From an uncultured Clostridia bacterium (GTDB lineage: Bacteria > Bacillota > Clostridia > Oscillospirales > CAG-272), in assembly GCA_937895775.1 (NCBI GenBank), contig CALBLD010000327.1:1-12619 (forward strand): a stretch of 12,619 nucleotides of DNA, given 5' to 3'. Positions 6,236 through 12,619 of the stretch are shown in pieces (position 1 is the stretch's first letter; every line of letters starts with the position of its first letter). A program made the position numbers and the translations under genes. The notes under the pieces were generated by a model, which saw only the letters and a program-made list of their open reading frames with translations, was not told the origin of the DNA and searched no databases.

Positions 6236-8200
6236 ATGAAAAAACCGTTTCTCGGATGTGCATACTATCCCGAAGACTGGGATGAAGATCAGATCGATTT
6301 CGACATATCCATGATGAAGAAGGCAGGTATCACCTGCGCCCGCATTGCCGAATTTGCATGGCGTAAAATGGAGCCGAGCCGCGGACATTACGATTTCGGC
6401 TGGCTGCACAATGTGGTAGACAAGCTCGCCGCCGCCGACATTTCGGTCGTGATGGGTACACCGACGGCATGCCCGCCGATATGGCTCATAAAGGAATATC
6501 CGGACGTTGCCGAACTCGGTCCGAACGGGGTAAGAAAAAGTCACGGCGGCAGACGTCACTGCTGTTCGAACAACCCGCACTATCTCGAAGCATCCGATGC
6601 GATAGTCACCGCTCTCGCAAAAGAGTTCGGGAACGACCCGAACGTCATCGGATGGCAGATCGACAACGAAATTTATTCATGGGGTACCGGATGCGTCTGC
6701 GAACACTGCATCGAACGCTTCCACAAGGCACTCGAAAAGAAGTACGGCAGCATTGAAAATCTCAATGCGCGCTGGAATCTGAACCTGTTCAGTCAGGCAT
6801 ACGACAGCTTCGATGAGATTCCTGCCGCGGTCAACGCATGGCACAACCCGCACATACATATGGAGTGGATCGTTTCGAACCGCGAGGCTCAGATCGATTT
6901 CGTACACCGTCAGGCGGTGATCCTCAGAAAGTACACAAAAGCTCCGATCGGCACCGACATGATGCCGGTAAACGGAGAGGATTACGAAAAGATGAACGAA
7001 TGTCTCGACATCGCAATGTTCAATCATTACAACGAGCCGTCGAATCTTCCGGGTCTTCCCTTCTGGTACAATTTTATCCGTACGGTCAGGGACACTCCCT
7101 TTTGGAACACCGAAACGGCTACAACATGGAACGGCAGTGAAGCGATCACTCAGTTTCTGAAGCCGGAGGGCTTCTGCCGTGTAAACAGCTGGATACCGAT
7201 CGCGCTCGGCGGCGAAGCAAACATGTACTGGCTCTGGAGACAGCACTGGGCGGGTCACGAACTTATCCACGGGGCGGTTCTCTACCCCGACGGCAAGCCG
7301 ATGCATACCTTCGGGGAGATACAGCAGACCGCAGCCGAATTTGAAAAGGCATCCGATTTCATCACGTCCACAAAGGTTGACACCGAGGTTGCGATACAGT
7401 TTACGTCAAAGAACTGGAATATGTTCGAATGTCAGTCGGTAATCGCAAACTACGGCTATCTTGACGGTCCGAGCGACACCATGCATGCGCTGACTCCTCT
7501 CGGCATCTGCCCTGATGTCATAGGCGCACGCGCATCGCTTGACAAATACAAGGTGATATTCTCAAGGAGCATGCTTACCCTTGAAGACGGCGACATGCCC
7601 GAAAGACTCGAAAAGTGGGTCAGAGACGGCGGCGTCTGGGTGGTCGGTCCGATGACCGACATCCGCGATTCGGTCGGCGCACATTACAAAAAGAGCGCGA
7701 CCGGTATGACGGAGCGGCTGACCGGCGTTGATATGCTCCACACCATCCCGACCGACGGCAAATATCTCGCGGCAGAATGGACGGACGGCTCGGGCGAGCT
7801 TAAGTTCGGCAGATGGACCGAGGTTTACAGCGAGGGCGGAAACATACTCGCGCGGATCACCAAAGGACATTCGGAGCTTGTCGGAAAGAGCGTTATCGCA
7901 TCCTTCGACTGCGGAAAGGGCAAGATCATCCTCTGCGGCGCAATGCTTGACAGAGACGACCTTACAAAGCTTGCAAAACTCGCCCTTGACATGGCAGGCA
8001 TAAAGCAGAGAAAAGTCGAAGGCAAACTGACCGTCGTCCCGAGAAAGGGAGACGGCATGGACGGACTCGTCCTCTGCGAACTGGGATACGAAAACGCATC
8101 GGTCGAACTTGACCGTCCGATGACCGACATTCTCACCGGAAAGAGCTATCCCGCAGGCAGACTCTGCGTTGAACCTTACGGGATATACGTACTCGAATAA
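6236..8200 (+). CDS. Beta-galactosidase, glycoside hydrolase family 42
   Basis: GH42 enzymes are retaining glycosidases that usually remove terminal beta-D-galactose from galacto-oligosaccharides inside the cell. The 654-residue length is typical and there is no signal peptide. The TIM barrel (about 1-385) opens with the family-typical GCAYYPEDW. The acid/base is E145 in GWQIDNEIYS and the nucleophile is E293 in PFWNTETATTWNG. Cysteines C109/C110, C153, C155 and C158 match the family's four-cysteine zinc site. The remainder should be the trimerisation domain (about 390-590) and a small beta domain. The gene has its own promoter, leader and terminator, so it is a single-gene unit. A few GH42 members act on alpha-L-arabinopyranosides, so the sugar is not certain, but the family assignment is firm. 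Confidence 0.95.
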   Translation: MKKPFLGCAYYPEDWDEDQIDFDISMMKKAGITCARIAEFAWRKMEPSRGHYDFGWLHNVVDKLAAADISVVMGTPTACPPIWLIKEYPDVAELGPNGVRKSHGGRRHCCSNNPHYLEASDAIVTALAKEFGNDPNVIGWQIDNEIYSWGTGCVCEHCIERFHKALEKKYGSIENLNARWNLNLFSQAYDSFDEIPAAVNAWHNPHIHMEWIVSNREAQIDFVHRQAVILRKYTKAPIGTDMMPVNGEDYEKMNECLDIAMFNHYNEPSNLPGLPFWYNFIRTVRDTPFWNTETATTWNGSEAITQFLKPEGFCRVNSWIPIALGGEANMYWLWRQHWAGHELIHGAVLYPDGKPMHTFGEIQQTAAEFEKASDFITSTKVDTEVAIQFTSKNWNMFECQSVIANYGYLDGPSDTMHALTPLGICPDVIGARASLDKYKVIFSRSMLTLEDGDMPERLEKWVRDGGVWVVGPMTDIRDSVGAHYKKSATGMTERLTGVDMLHTIPTDGKYLAAEWTDGSGELKFGRWTEVYSEGGNILARITKGHSELVGKSVIASFDCGKGKIILCGAMLDRDDLTKLAKLALDMAGIKQRKVEGKLTVVPRKGDGMDGLVLCELGYENASVELDRPMTDILTGKSYPAGRLCVEPYGIYVLE

Positions 8201-8227
8201 AAAGCGGACATTCTCCGCACACAATAC

Positions 8228-8268
8228 AAAAAACTGCGGGAACCGCCGGGCGGTTCCCGCAGTTTTTT
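8228..8268. terminator. Long-stem intrinsic terminator after the GH42 gene
   Basis: A perfect 18-bp inverted repeat (8228-8245 with 8251-8268) has the 5-base loop CCGGG. Twelve GC-rich pairs are flanked by six A on the left and six T on the right, so the hairpin has a terminator shape read from either strand. It begins 27 bases after the GH42 stop. No convergent gene is visible. Confidence 0.95.
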
Positions 8269-8370
8269 GCCGTCGGGCGTACGCGGTCGGTATTCTTGGT
8301 ACTTGTTTTGTGCATATTATACAAAAACAGTGCTTTTGCATTGTCTATTATAGGGAAATTTATCTTTTCG

Positions 8371-8410
8371 ACCGAAATCGGTTGAAAATAATCGGCAGAT
8401 AGTATATAAT
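8371..8410 (+). promoter_or_regulatory. Sigma-A promoter of the EF-G paralogue, with a short dyad at the -35
   Basis: TTGAAA at 8382-8387 and TATAAT at 8405-8410 have a 17-bp spacer, and transcription should begin near 8417. A short inverted repeat, ACCGA-AA-TCGGT (8371-8382), abuts and overlaps the first base of the -35 and could bind a regulator, though it is short enough to be chance. The region between the terminator and this promoter (8269-8370) is A/T-rich, and I see no gene in it. Confidence 0.8.
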
Positions 8411-8416
8411 AAACGA

Positions 8417-8492
8417 AAAGATCTCGTAATTACACAACAATTTGTGCATCTTTCCAACGATCTGAAAAGCCATTGAAAGGGGCGGTAAAACT
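8417..8492 (+). promoter_or_regulatory. Short leader of the EF-G paralogue with nested weak stems
   Basis: The roughly 76-nt leader can form an outer stem AGATC (8420-8424) with GATCT (8459-8463) around an inner stem CACAA (8433-8437) with TTGTG (8442-8446). Alternatively CTTTC-c-AA at 8450-8457 can pair with TTGAAAG at 8473-8479, covering part of the ribosome site GAAAGGGG (8475-8482). The stems are short and the structure is only a candidate. Confidence 0.3.
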
Positions 8493-10559
8493 TTGAAACA
8501 GTACAATGCAAAAAACATAAGAAACGTCGCACTTGTCGGCCACGCAAGTGCAGGTAAAACTTCTCTTGCGGAAGCGGCATACTATCTTACCGGAAAAGCC
8601 GACAGGCTCGGCAAAGTGGTTGACGGAACGACTATTTCCGATTTTGACCCCGAGGAGATCAAGCGCAAAAGCTCGGTATCCACATCTCTTATTCCCGTTG
8701 AATGGAAGGATGTTAAAATAAATCTTCTGGACAGTCCCGGACTTTTCGATTTTGCAGGCGGCGTGAGCGAAGCAATAAGAGCGGCGGGTTCTGCCGTAAT
8801 TGTTGTATCCGGAAAAAGCGGCGTTGCGGTCGGAACCGAAAAGGCGTTCGCGGCGGCATCCAAAAAAGGGATAGCAAAGCTCTTTTTCATAAACAAACTT
8901 GACAGCGAACATGCCGATTTCTACAAGGTATTCGAAGAACTGAAATCGACCTTCGGTCCGATGATCTGCCCGCTGGTCGTTCCCTATGTGGTCGATCACA
9001 AGGTAAAATCATACATAAATCTGCTTGAATACCGCGCATACGAATACAAAAACGGCAAGGCAACCGAGGTTCCGATGCCCGATATGGGACACAGGCTTGA
9101 GGGTCTGCGCGCCGCAATTTCCGAAGCCGTTGCCGAAACAAGCGAAGAGCTTATGGAAAAATATTTCGCCGGAGAGGAATTCACTCCCGACGAGCTTATC
9201 ATGGGCATCGCAAACGGCGTACGCAGAGGCGAGATAGCACCGGTATTCTGCGGCGCAACCCAGATACTCGAAGGCGTCGATCAGCTTCTGAACGGACTTA
9301 TCTGGCTTGCTCCGTGGGCTGAAACGGTTGCGGGCGAGACCGGCCACGACATGGCGGGCGAGCCGGTAAAGCTGACCGTAAACGAAGAAGCACAGCCTGT
9401 CGTTACCGTATTCAAGACGGTCGTTGACCCGTTTGTCGGCAAGCTCCAGTATTTCAAGGTAATAAGCGGCAAGGTCACATCCGACACGGCTCTGCTGAAC
9501 GTCCGCACCGGAACGATAGAAAAATTCAACAAAATAATGTATGTCTGCGGCAAAAAACAGGAAAATGCGCAATGCATCGTTGCGGGCGACATAGGCGCGG
9601 TGGCAAAGCTTGCGTCCACATCGACCGGCGACACCCTCTGCTCACCTTCAAGACCGATATCGCTTCCCGGAGTTGCGTTCGACCGTCCCTGCCTGTCAAT
9701 GGCGGTCTTCCCAGTCAACAAAGGCGACGAGGAAAAAATATTTGCGGGACTTGCACGTCTTGCCGAGGAGGATCCGACGATATCCTTCGAAACCAACCGC
9801 GAAACAAGAGAAACCATCCTTTCCGGACTCGGCGAACAGCATCTTGACGTTATCGTATCCAAGCTTAAATCCAAATTCGGAGTTGATGTCACGCTTGCCG
9901 TACCGAAGGTTGCTTACAGAGAGACGATACGCAAAAAGGTACAGGTACAGGGACGCCACAAGAAGCAGTCGGGCGGTCGCGGACAGTTCGGCGACATCTG
10001 GGTAGAATTTGAACCCTGCGACTCGGAAGAAATGATATTCGACGAAAGAGTTGTCGGCGGAGCGGTTCCGAAGAACTACTTCCCCGCAGTCGAAAAGGGG
10101 CTGCGCGAATCGGCACAGAAGGGCGTACTTGCCGGATTCCCGATGGTCGGACTGAAGGCAACCCTTTACGACGGCTCATATCACCCGGTTGACTCTTCCG
10201 AAATGGCATTCAAGCTTGCGGCAAACATAGCGTACAAGAACGGCATACCGCAGGCGGCTCCGGTTCTTCTTGAGCCGATCGGCAGACTCTGTGCATATGT
10301 ACCCTCCTACAATACCGGCGACATCATGGGCGACATCACCAAGCGTCGCGGCAGAGTTATCGGAATGAATCCCGCCGAGGACAATCTGACCTGCATTGAG
10401 GCTGAGGTCCCGATCGCCGAAACGGGCGATTTTGCGACTATGCTCCGCTCGACGACTCAGGGCAGAGGTCATTACACCATCGATTTCGCACGCTACGAGG
10501 AAGCTCCCGCGGCAGTTGCGCAAAAAGTAATGGAAGCCTACAAATCGGACGAAGAATAA
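8493..10559 (+). CDS. EF-G paralogue (EF-G-2 type translational GTPase)
   Basis: This is a full-length five-domain relative of elongation factor G with 688 residues. The G domain has P-loop GHASAGKT (16-23), G3 DSPGLFDF (80-87) and G4 NKLD (134-137). Domain IV includes GRGQFGDIWVEFEP and the tip DGSYHPVDSSEMAF with H564, the position of the E. coli domain IV tip histidine. Domain V includes RGRVIGM and TQGRGHYTIDF. Two switch positions depart from housekeeping EF-G: L84 replaces the catalytic histidine of DTPGH, and RKSS (58-61) replaces the RGIT of switch I. This pattern resembles EF-G-2 proteins such as Thermus thermophilus TTHA1498, which also lack the histidine. Translation must begin at TTG 8493: GAAAGGGG precedes it by about 10 bases and no in-frame ATG lies before the P-loop. 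The precise role is unknown. It forms its own transcription unit. Confidence 0.9.
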   Translation: MKQYNAKNIRNVALVGHASAGKTSLAEAAYYLTGKADRLGKVVDGTTISDFDPEEIKRKSSVSTSLIPVEWKDVKINLLDSPGLFDFAGGVSEAIRAAGSAVIVVSGKSGVAVGTEKAFAAASKKGIAKLFFINKLDSEHADFYKVFEELKSTFGPMICPLVVPYVVDHKVKSYINLLEYRAYEYKNGKATEVPMPDMGHRLEGLRAAISEAVAETSEELMEKYFAGEEFTPDELIMGIANGVRRGEIAPVFCGATQILEGVDQLLNGLIWLAPWAETVAGETGHDMAGEPVKLTVNEEAQPVVTVFKTVVDPFVGKLQYFKVISGKVTSDTALLNVRTGTIEKFNKIMYVCGKKQENAQCIVAGDIGAVAKLASTSTGDTLCSPSRPISLPGVAFDRPCLSMAVFPVNKGDEEKIFAGLARLAEEDPTISFETNRETRETILSGLGEQHLDVIVSKLKSKFGVDVTLAVPKVAYRETIRKKVQVQGRHKKQSGGRGQFGDIWVEFEPCDSEEMIFDERVVGGAVPKNYFPAVEKGLRESAQKGVLAGFPMVGLKATLYDGSYHPVDSSEMAFKLAANIAYKNGIPQAAPVLLEPIGRLCAYVPSYNTGDIMGDITKRRGRVIGMNPAEDNLTCIEAEVPIAETGDFATMLRSTTQGRGHYTIDFARYEEAPAAVAQKVMEAYKSDEE

Positions 10560-10564
10560 AAACC

Positions 10565-10606
10565 GAAACGGGTCTGCCCCACACCGGCAGACCCGTTTCT
10601 TGCTTC
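10565..10606 (+). terminator. Hairpin terminator after the EF-G paralogue
   Basis: A perfect 14-bp inverted repeat (10565-10578 with 10586-10599) has the 7-base loop CCACACC. It starts five bases after the stop codon. The following T-rich tract is interrupted (TTTCTTGCTTC), so termination may be less complete than at the two other terminators. Confidence 0.8.
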
Positions 10607-10635
10607 ATTCTGCACTGAAAGACCGACGGCAGGTC

Positions 10636-10695
10636 AAAATTTTTTGTTTATTTTTTCACCAATCACTTGACAAACATGACAGTCAATGTTATACT
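10636..10695 (+). promoter_or_regulatory. Sigma-A promoter of the GH2 operon with A/T-rich upstream tract and spacer dyad
   Basis: TTGACA at 10667-10672 and TATACT at 10690-10695 are 17 bp apart, and transcription should begin near 10702. An A/T-rich tract at about 10636-10658 sits where an UP element would. The spacer holds TGAC-A-GTCA (10677-10685) flanked by AACA and ATGTT, giving a near-perfect dyad with one extra A (10674-10690). Its place between the two boxes suits a repressor site. Confidence 0.78.
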
Positions 10696-10708
10696 TGCGG
10701 TGAAAAAC

Positions 10709-10727
10709 CGGCGGATCGGTTCCGCCG
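10709..10727 (+). promoter_or_regulatory. Small hairpin in the GH2 leader
   Basis: CGGCGGA (10709-10715) pairs perfectly with TCCGCCG (10721-10727) around the loop TCGGT. It starts about 7 bases into the predicted message and ends 9 bases before the ribosome site AAGGAGA (10737-10743). It may protect the 5' end of the transcript; it has no T-tract. Confidence 0.5.
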
Positions 10728-10750
10728 CGCATATTTAAGGAGAACTTTAT

Positions 10751-12463
10751 ATGAACATTCCGAAGACAGAATATCCGCGTCCGTCTCTCGTGCGTGACAA
10801 CTGGATAAACTTAAACGGACAGTGGCAGTTCGAAATCGATCATGCCAACACAGGAATGGAACGCAAATTCTGGGAACGCGAGACGCTCTCGGACAAAATC
10901 CTCGTTCCGTACGCCCCGGAATCTGTACTCTCCGGCATAGGATATACCGATTTTATGCTTGCGGTCTGGTACAGACGCGAATTTGATCTTCCCGCAGAGC
11001 CGTCGGACGGCAGAATACTCTTCCATATCGACGCCTGCGACTACCGTACCGTTGTCTTCATCAACGGCAAGAAGGTCGGCGAGCATGTCGGCGGATACAC
11101 CCCGTTTGCCTTCGACATAACCGATGTCGCGGTACGCGGAGGAAAGAACACGGTCGTCGTGTACGCATACGACAACACGAGGGATCCGCTCCAGCCGACC
11201 GGCAAGCAGGACAATGTCTACGACAATGTACACAAGTGCTGGTACTACACCAGAACGACCGGTATATGGCAGACGGTATGGATCGAATTTGTTCCGGATA
11301 CATACATTGAAAAAATCAAACTGACCCCCGACGTTGACAACAGGAAACTCAGAGTCAGGGTAAGCGCAAACAAGGTCGTCACCGACGGCACTCTTTCGGT
11401 CAGAACAGGCTACAAGGGCAAAGACACCGGAAGCACAAAGCTCAGATTCGACGGCAGATATGCCGAATTTGACCTTGACATAACCGAACTGCACCTCTGG
11501 AACCCGGGCGCACCCGAGATCTACGACATAGAGTTCACGCTCAACTCGGACAGGGTCACAAGTTATTTCGCAATGCGCAAGGTTGCGATCAAAGGCTATG
11601 CGATCGAAATCAACGACGTTCCGGTCTTCCAGCGTCTGGTTCTCGATCAGGGCTACTGCGGCGAAGGGCTGTACACGGCTCCTTCTTCCGATTACTACAA
11701 GCGCGAGATCGAATACGCGCTTGAAGCCGGCTTCAACGGCGCACGTATGCACGAGAAGATTTTTGAGCCTTACTATCTCTACTGGGCGGACATGCTCGGA
11801 TATCTGCTCTGGGGTGAGTATCCGAACTATCACTGGAACGATTCGGATCCTGCGGCACTTGATTCGATGCTTCCCGAATGGATCGAAGCGGTCGAGCGCG
11901 ACTACAACCATCCGTCGATAATCGGCTGGTGTCCCGGAAACGAGGTCACATCCTACCGCATCGACAGAATCTATATTTTCCTCTATGATGTAACCCGTGC
12001 GATAGACCCCATGCGTCCGATAATCGACACATCGGGCTGGATACACGCAAAAACCGACATCTACGATTCGCATGACTATACCGGCGACCCGGTCGAATTT
12101 GCAAAGCATTACGAATCGCTCAACACAGGCGTCGGCGATGTCTACATCAGCTACGGCTGGGGCAAGGTTCCCCCCGTACCCTATGAGGGTCAGCCCTACT
12201 TTGTCTCCGAATTCGGCGCAGCGGCGGTCAACATCGAAAACCACGAGCCGACAGAGGAGGAATTCGAACGCTTCTACAAGACTTTCAAGGAGCATGTGGA
12301 CATTCTCATGGACAACAAGAGAATGTGCGCATTCTGCTACTGCCAGTGGTGCGACTCCGCCGAACATGAATGTAACGGTTTCATCACGCAGGACAGACGT
12401 AAGAAATACGATTTCGCACGCACCCGTGAAATAATGGGACGCAAAGCGGAAATAGAGAAATAA
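10751..12463 (+). CDS. Glycoside hydrolase family 2 enzyme (beta-galactosidase/beta-glucuronidase-like)
   Basis: This is a retaining beta-glycosidase of family GH2 with no signal peptide, so it probably acts on imported oligosaccharides. The 570-residue protein has the minimal three-domain layout: a sugar-binding jelly-roll domain (about 10-185, opening with WINLNGQWQFEID), an immunoglobulin-like domain (about 186-275), and a TIM barrel (about 285-565). The acid/base is E398 in HPSIIGWCPGNEV and the nucleophile is E487 in PYFVSEFGA. The barrel motif RMHEKIFEPYYLYWADMLGY is typical of a GH2 branch separate from LacZ, and the LacZ C-terminal domains are absent, so the substrate is open. Cysteines at 526, 529, 531, 534 and 541 cluster near the end of the barrel. 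AAGGAGA lies 7 bases before the ATG. A paralogue starts 31 bases downstream. Confidence 0.92.
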   Translation: MNIPKTEYPRPSLVRDNWINLNGQWQFEIDHANTGMERKFWERETLSDKILVPYAPESVLSGIGYTDFMLAVWYRREFDLPAEPSDGRILFHIDACDYRTVVFINGKKVGEHVGGYTPFAFDITDVAVRGGKNTVVVYAYDNTRDPLQPTGKQDNVYDNVHKCWYYTRTTGIWQTVWIEFVPDTYIEKIKLTPDVDNRKLRVRVSANKVVTDGTLSVRTGYKGKDTGSTKLRFDGRYAEFDLDITELHLWNPGAPEIYDIEFTLNSDRVTSYFAMRKVAIKGYAIEINDVPVFQRLVLDQGYCGEGLYTAPSSDYYKREIEYALEAGFNGARMHEKIFEPYYLYWADMLGYLLWGEYPNYHWNDSDPAALDSMLPEWIEAVERDYNHPSIIGWCPGNEVTSYRIDRIYIFLYDVTRAIDPMRPIIDTSGWIHAKTDIYDSHDYTGDPVEFAKHYESLNTGVGDVYISYGWGKVPPVPYEGQPYFVSEFGAAAVNIENHEPTEEEFERFYKTFKEHVDILMDNKRMCAFCYCQWCDSAEHECNGFITQDRRKKYDFARTREIMGRKAEIEK

Positions 12464-12494
12464 CGCAAAGATCAGCATAGTAAAAGGAGAAAAA

Positions 12495-12619
12495 ATGAAC
12501 ACAGAAAACAGAATCCCCCGCCCCGAATATCCCCGTCCGAGGATGGTCAGAAACGAATGGATGAACCTTAACGGACAGTGGCAGTTTGAAAACGAACAAT
12601 CGGAAACCGGAGTTGAGCG
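12495..12619 (+). CDS. Second glycoside hydrolase family 2 enzyme, 5' part only
   Basis: The frame opens at ATG 12495 after AAGGAG (12484-12489) and is still open at the window edge, giving 41 codons. The visible N-terminus, with PRPEYPRPRMVRNEWMNLNG followed by QWQFE, matches the start of the preceding GH2 gene (EYPRPSLVRDNWINLNGQWQFE) almost residue for residue. It is therefore a tandem paralogue in the same operon, starting 31 bases after the upstream stop with no terminator between. The part seen is the first strand of the sugar-binding domain; the catalytic residues are outside, so activity and substrate cannot be judged. Confidence 0.88.
   Translation, partial: MNTENRIPRPEYPRPRMVRNEWMNLNGQWQFENEQSETGVE

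Noticed and set aside
6044..8291. GGTCGGT/ACCGACC repeated in the terminator, the GH42 promoter spacer and the 8285-8291 gap, considered as a shared operator
   Set aside because: The same 7-mer also occurs inside coding sequence (for example near 7643), and the copies have no consistent spacing or extended similarity, so it looks compositional.
10811..12502. A 563-codon open frame on the minus strand opposite the GH2 gene
   Set aside because: It is a shadow of the + strand gene. Its translation shows no recognisable domain, whereas the + strand frame has complete GH2 motifs, a ribosome site and a promoter.
1..12619. Defence system, prophage, transposon, CRISPR array or RNA gene
   Set aside because: All long + strand frames are explained by phosphate uptake and signalling, a translational GTPase and glycosidases. 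No direct-repeat array, tRNA-like cloverleaf, integrase or transposase was seen.

Overview
The window reads as a chromosomal segment of a Gram-positive anaerobe, most likely a gut-type member of the Clostridia. The evidence is the Pst/PhoU/PhoBR gene order, AGGAG-type ribosome binding sites, three consensus-like sigma-A promoters with 17-bp spacers, strong intrinsic terminators, and cytoplasmic GH42 and GH2 glycosidases. The genus cannot be assigned. Every gene lies on the + strand. No tRNA, rRNA, mobile element, integrase or CRISPR array is visible.

Region 1 (1-6071) is a phosphate-starvation operon: the 3' end of pstS, then pstC, pstA, pstB, phoU, a PhoB/PhoP-type response regulator and a PhoR-type histidine kinase. 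It closes with a strong hairpin terminator. The genes are packed tightly, with ATGA overlaps at pstC/pstA and phoB/phoR and a TAATG overlap at pstA/pstB. Together they encode the high-affinity phosphate importer, its negative regulator and the two-component system expected to control it. The PstS end is unusual: it finishes with the phosphate-binding first lobe, as if the protein were circularly permuted or carried a second half-domain.

Region 2 (6072-8268) is a single-gene unit: a consensus sigma-A promoter, a roughly 120-nt leader with two stem-loops, a GH42 beta-galactosidase-type gene, and an 18-bp-stem terminator.

Region 3 (8269-10606) is another single-gene unit: promoter, short structured leader, and an EF-G paralogue of the EF-G-2 type that starts at TTG, lacks the catalytic switch II histidine and keeps the domain IV tip histidine. 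It ends in a hairpin.

Region 4 (10607-12619) begins a glycosidase operon. A TTGACA-N17-TATACT promoter with an operator-like dyad in its spacer drives a compact 570-residue GH2 enzyme. Thirty-one bases later the first 41 codons of a second, paralogous GH2 gene run off the end. Regions 2 and 4 together suggest intracellular breakdown of imported galactose-type or related beta-linked oligosaccharides; the exact substrate is not visible.

I did not find a clearly novel multi-gene system. The best leads are the PstS architecture, the EF-G paralogue, the GH42 leader RNA, the GH2 promoter dyad and the cysteine-rich segment in the GH2 enzyme.
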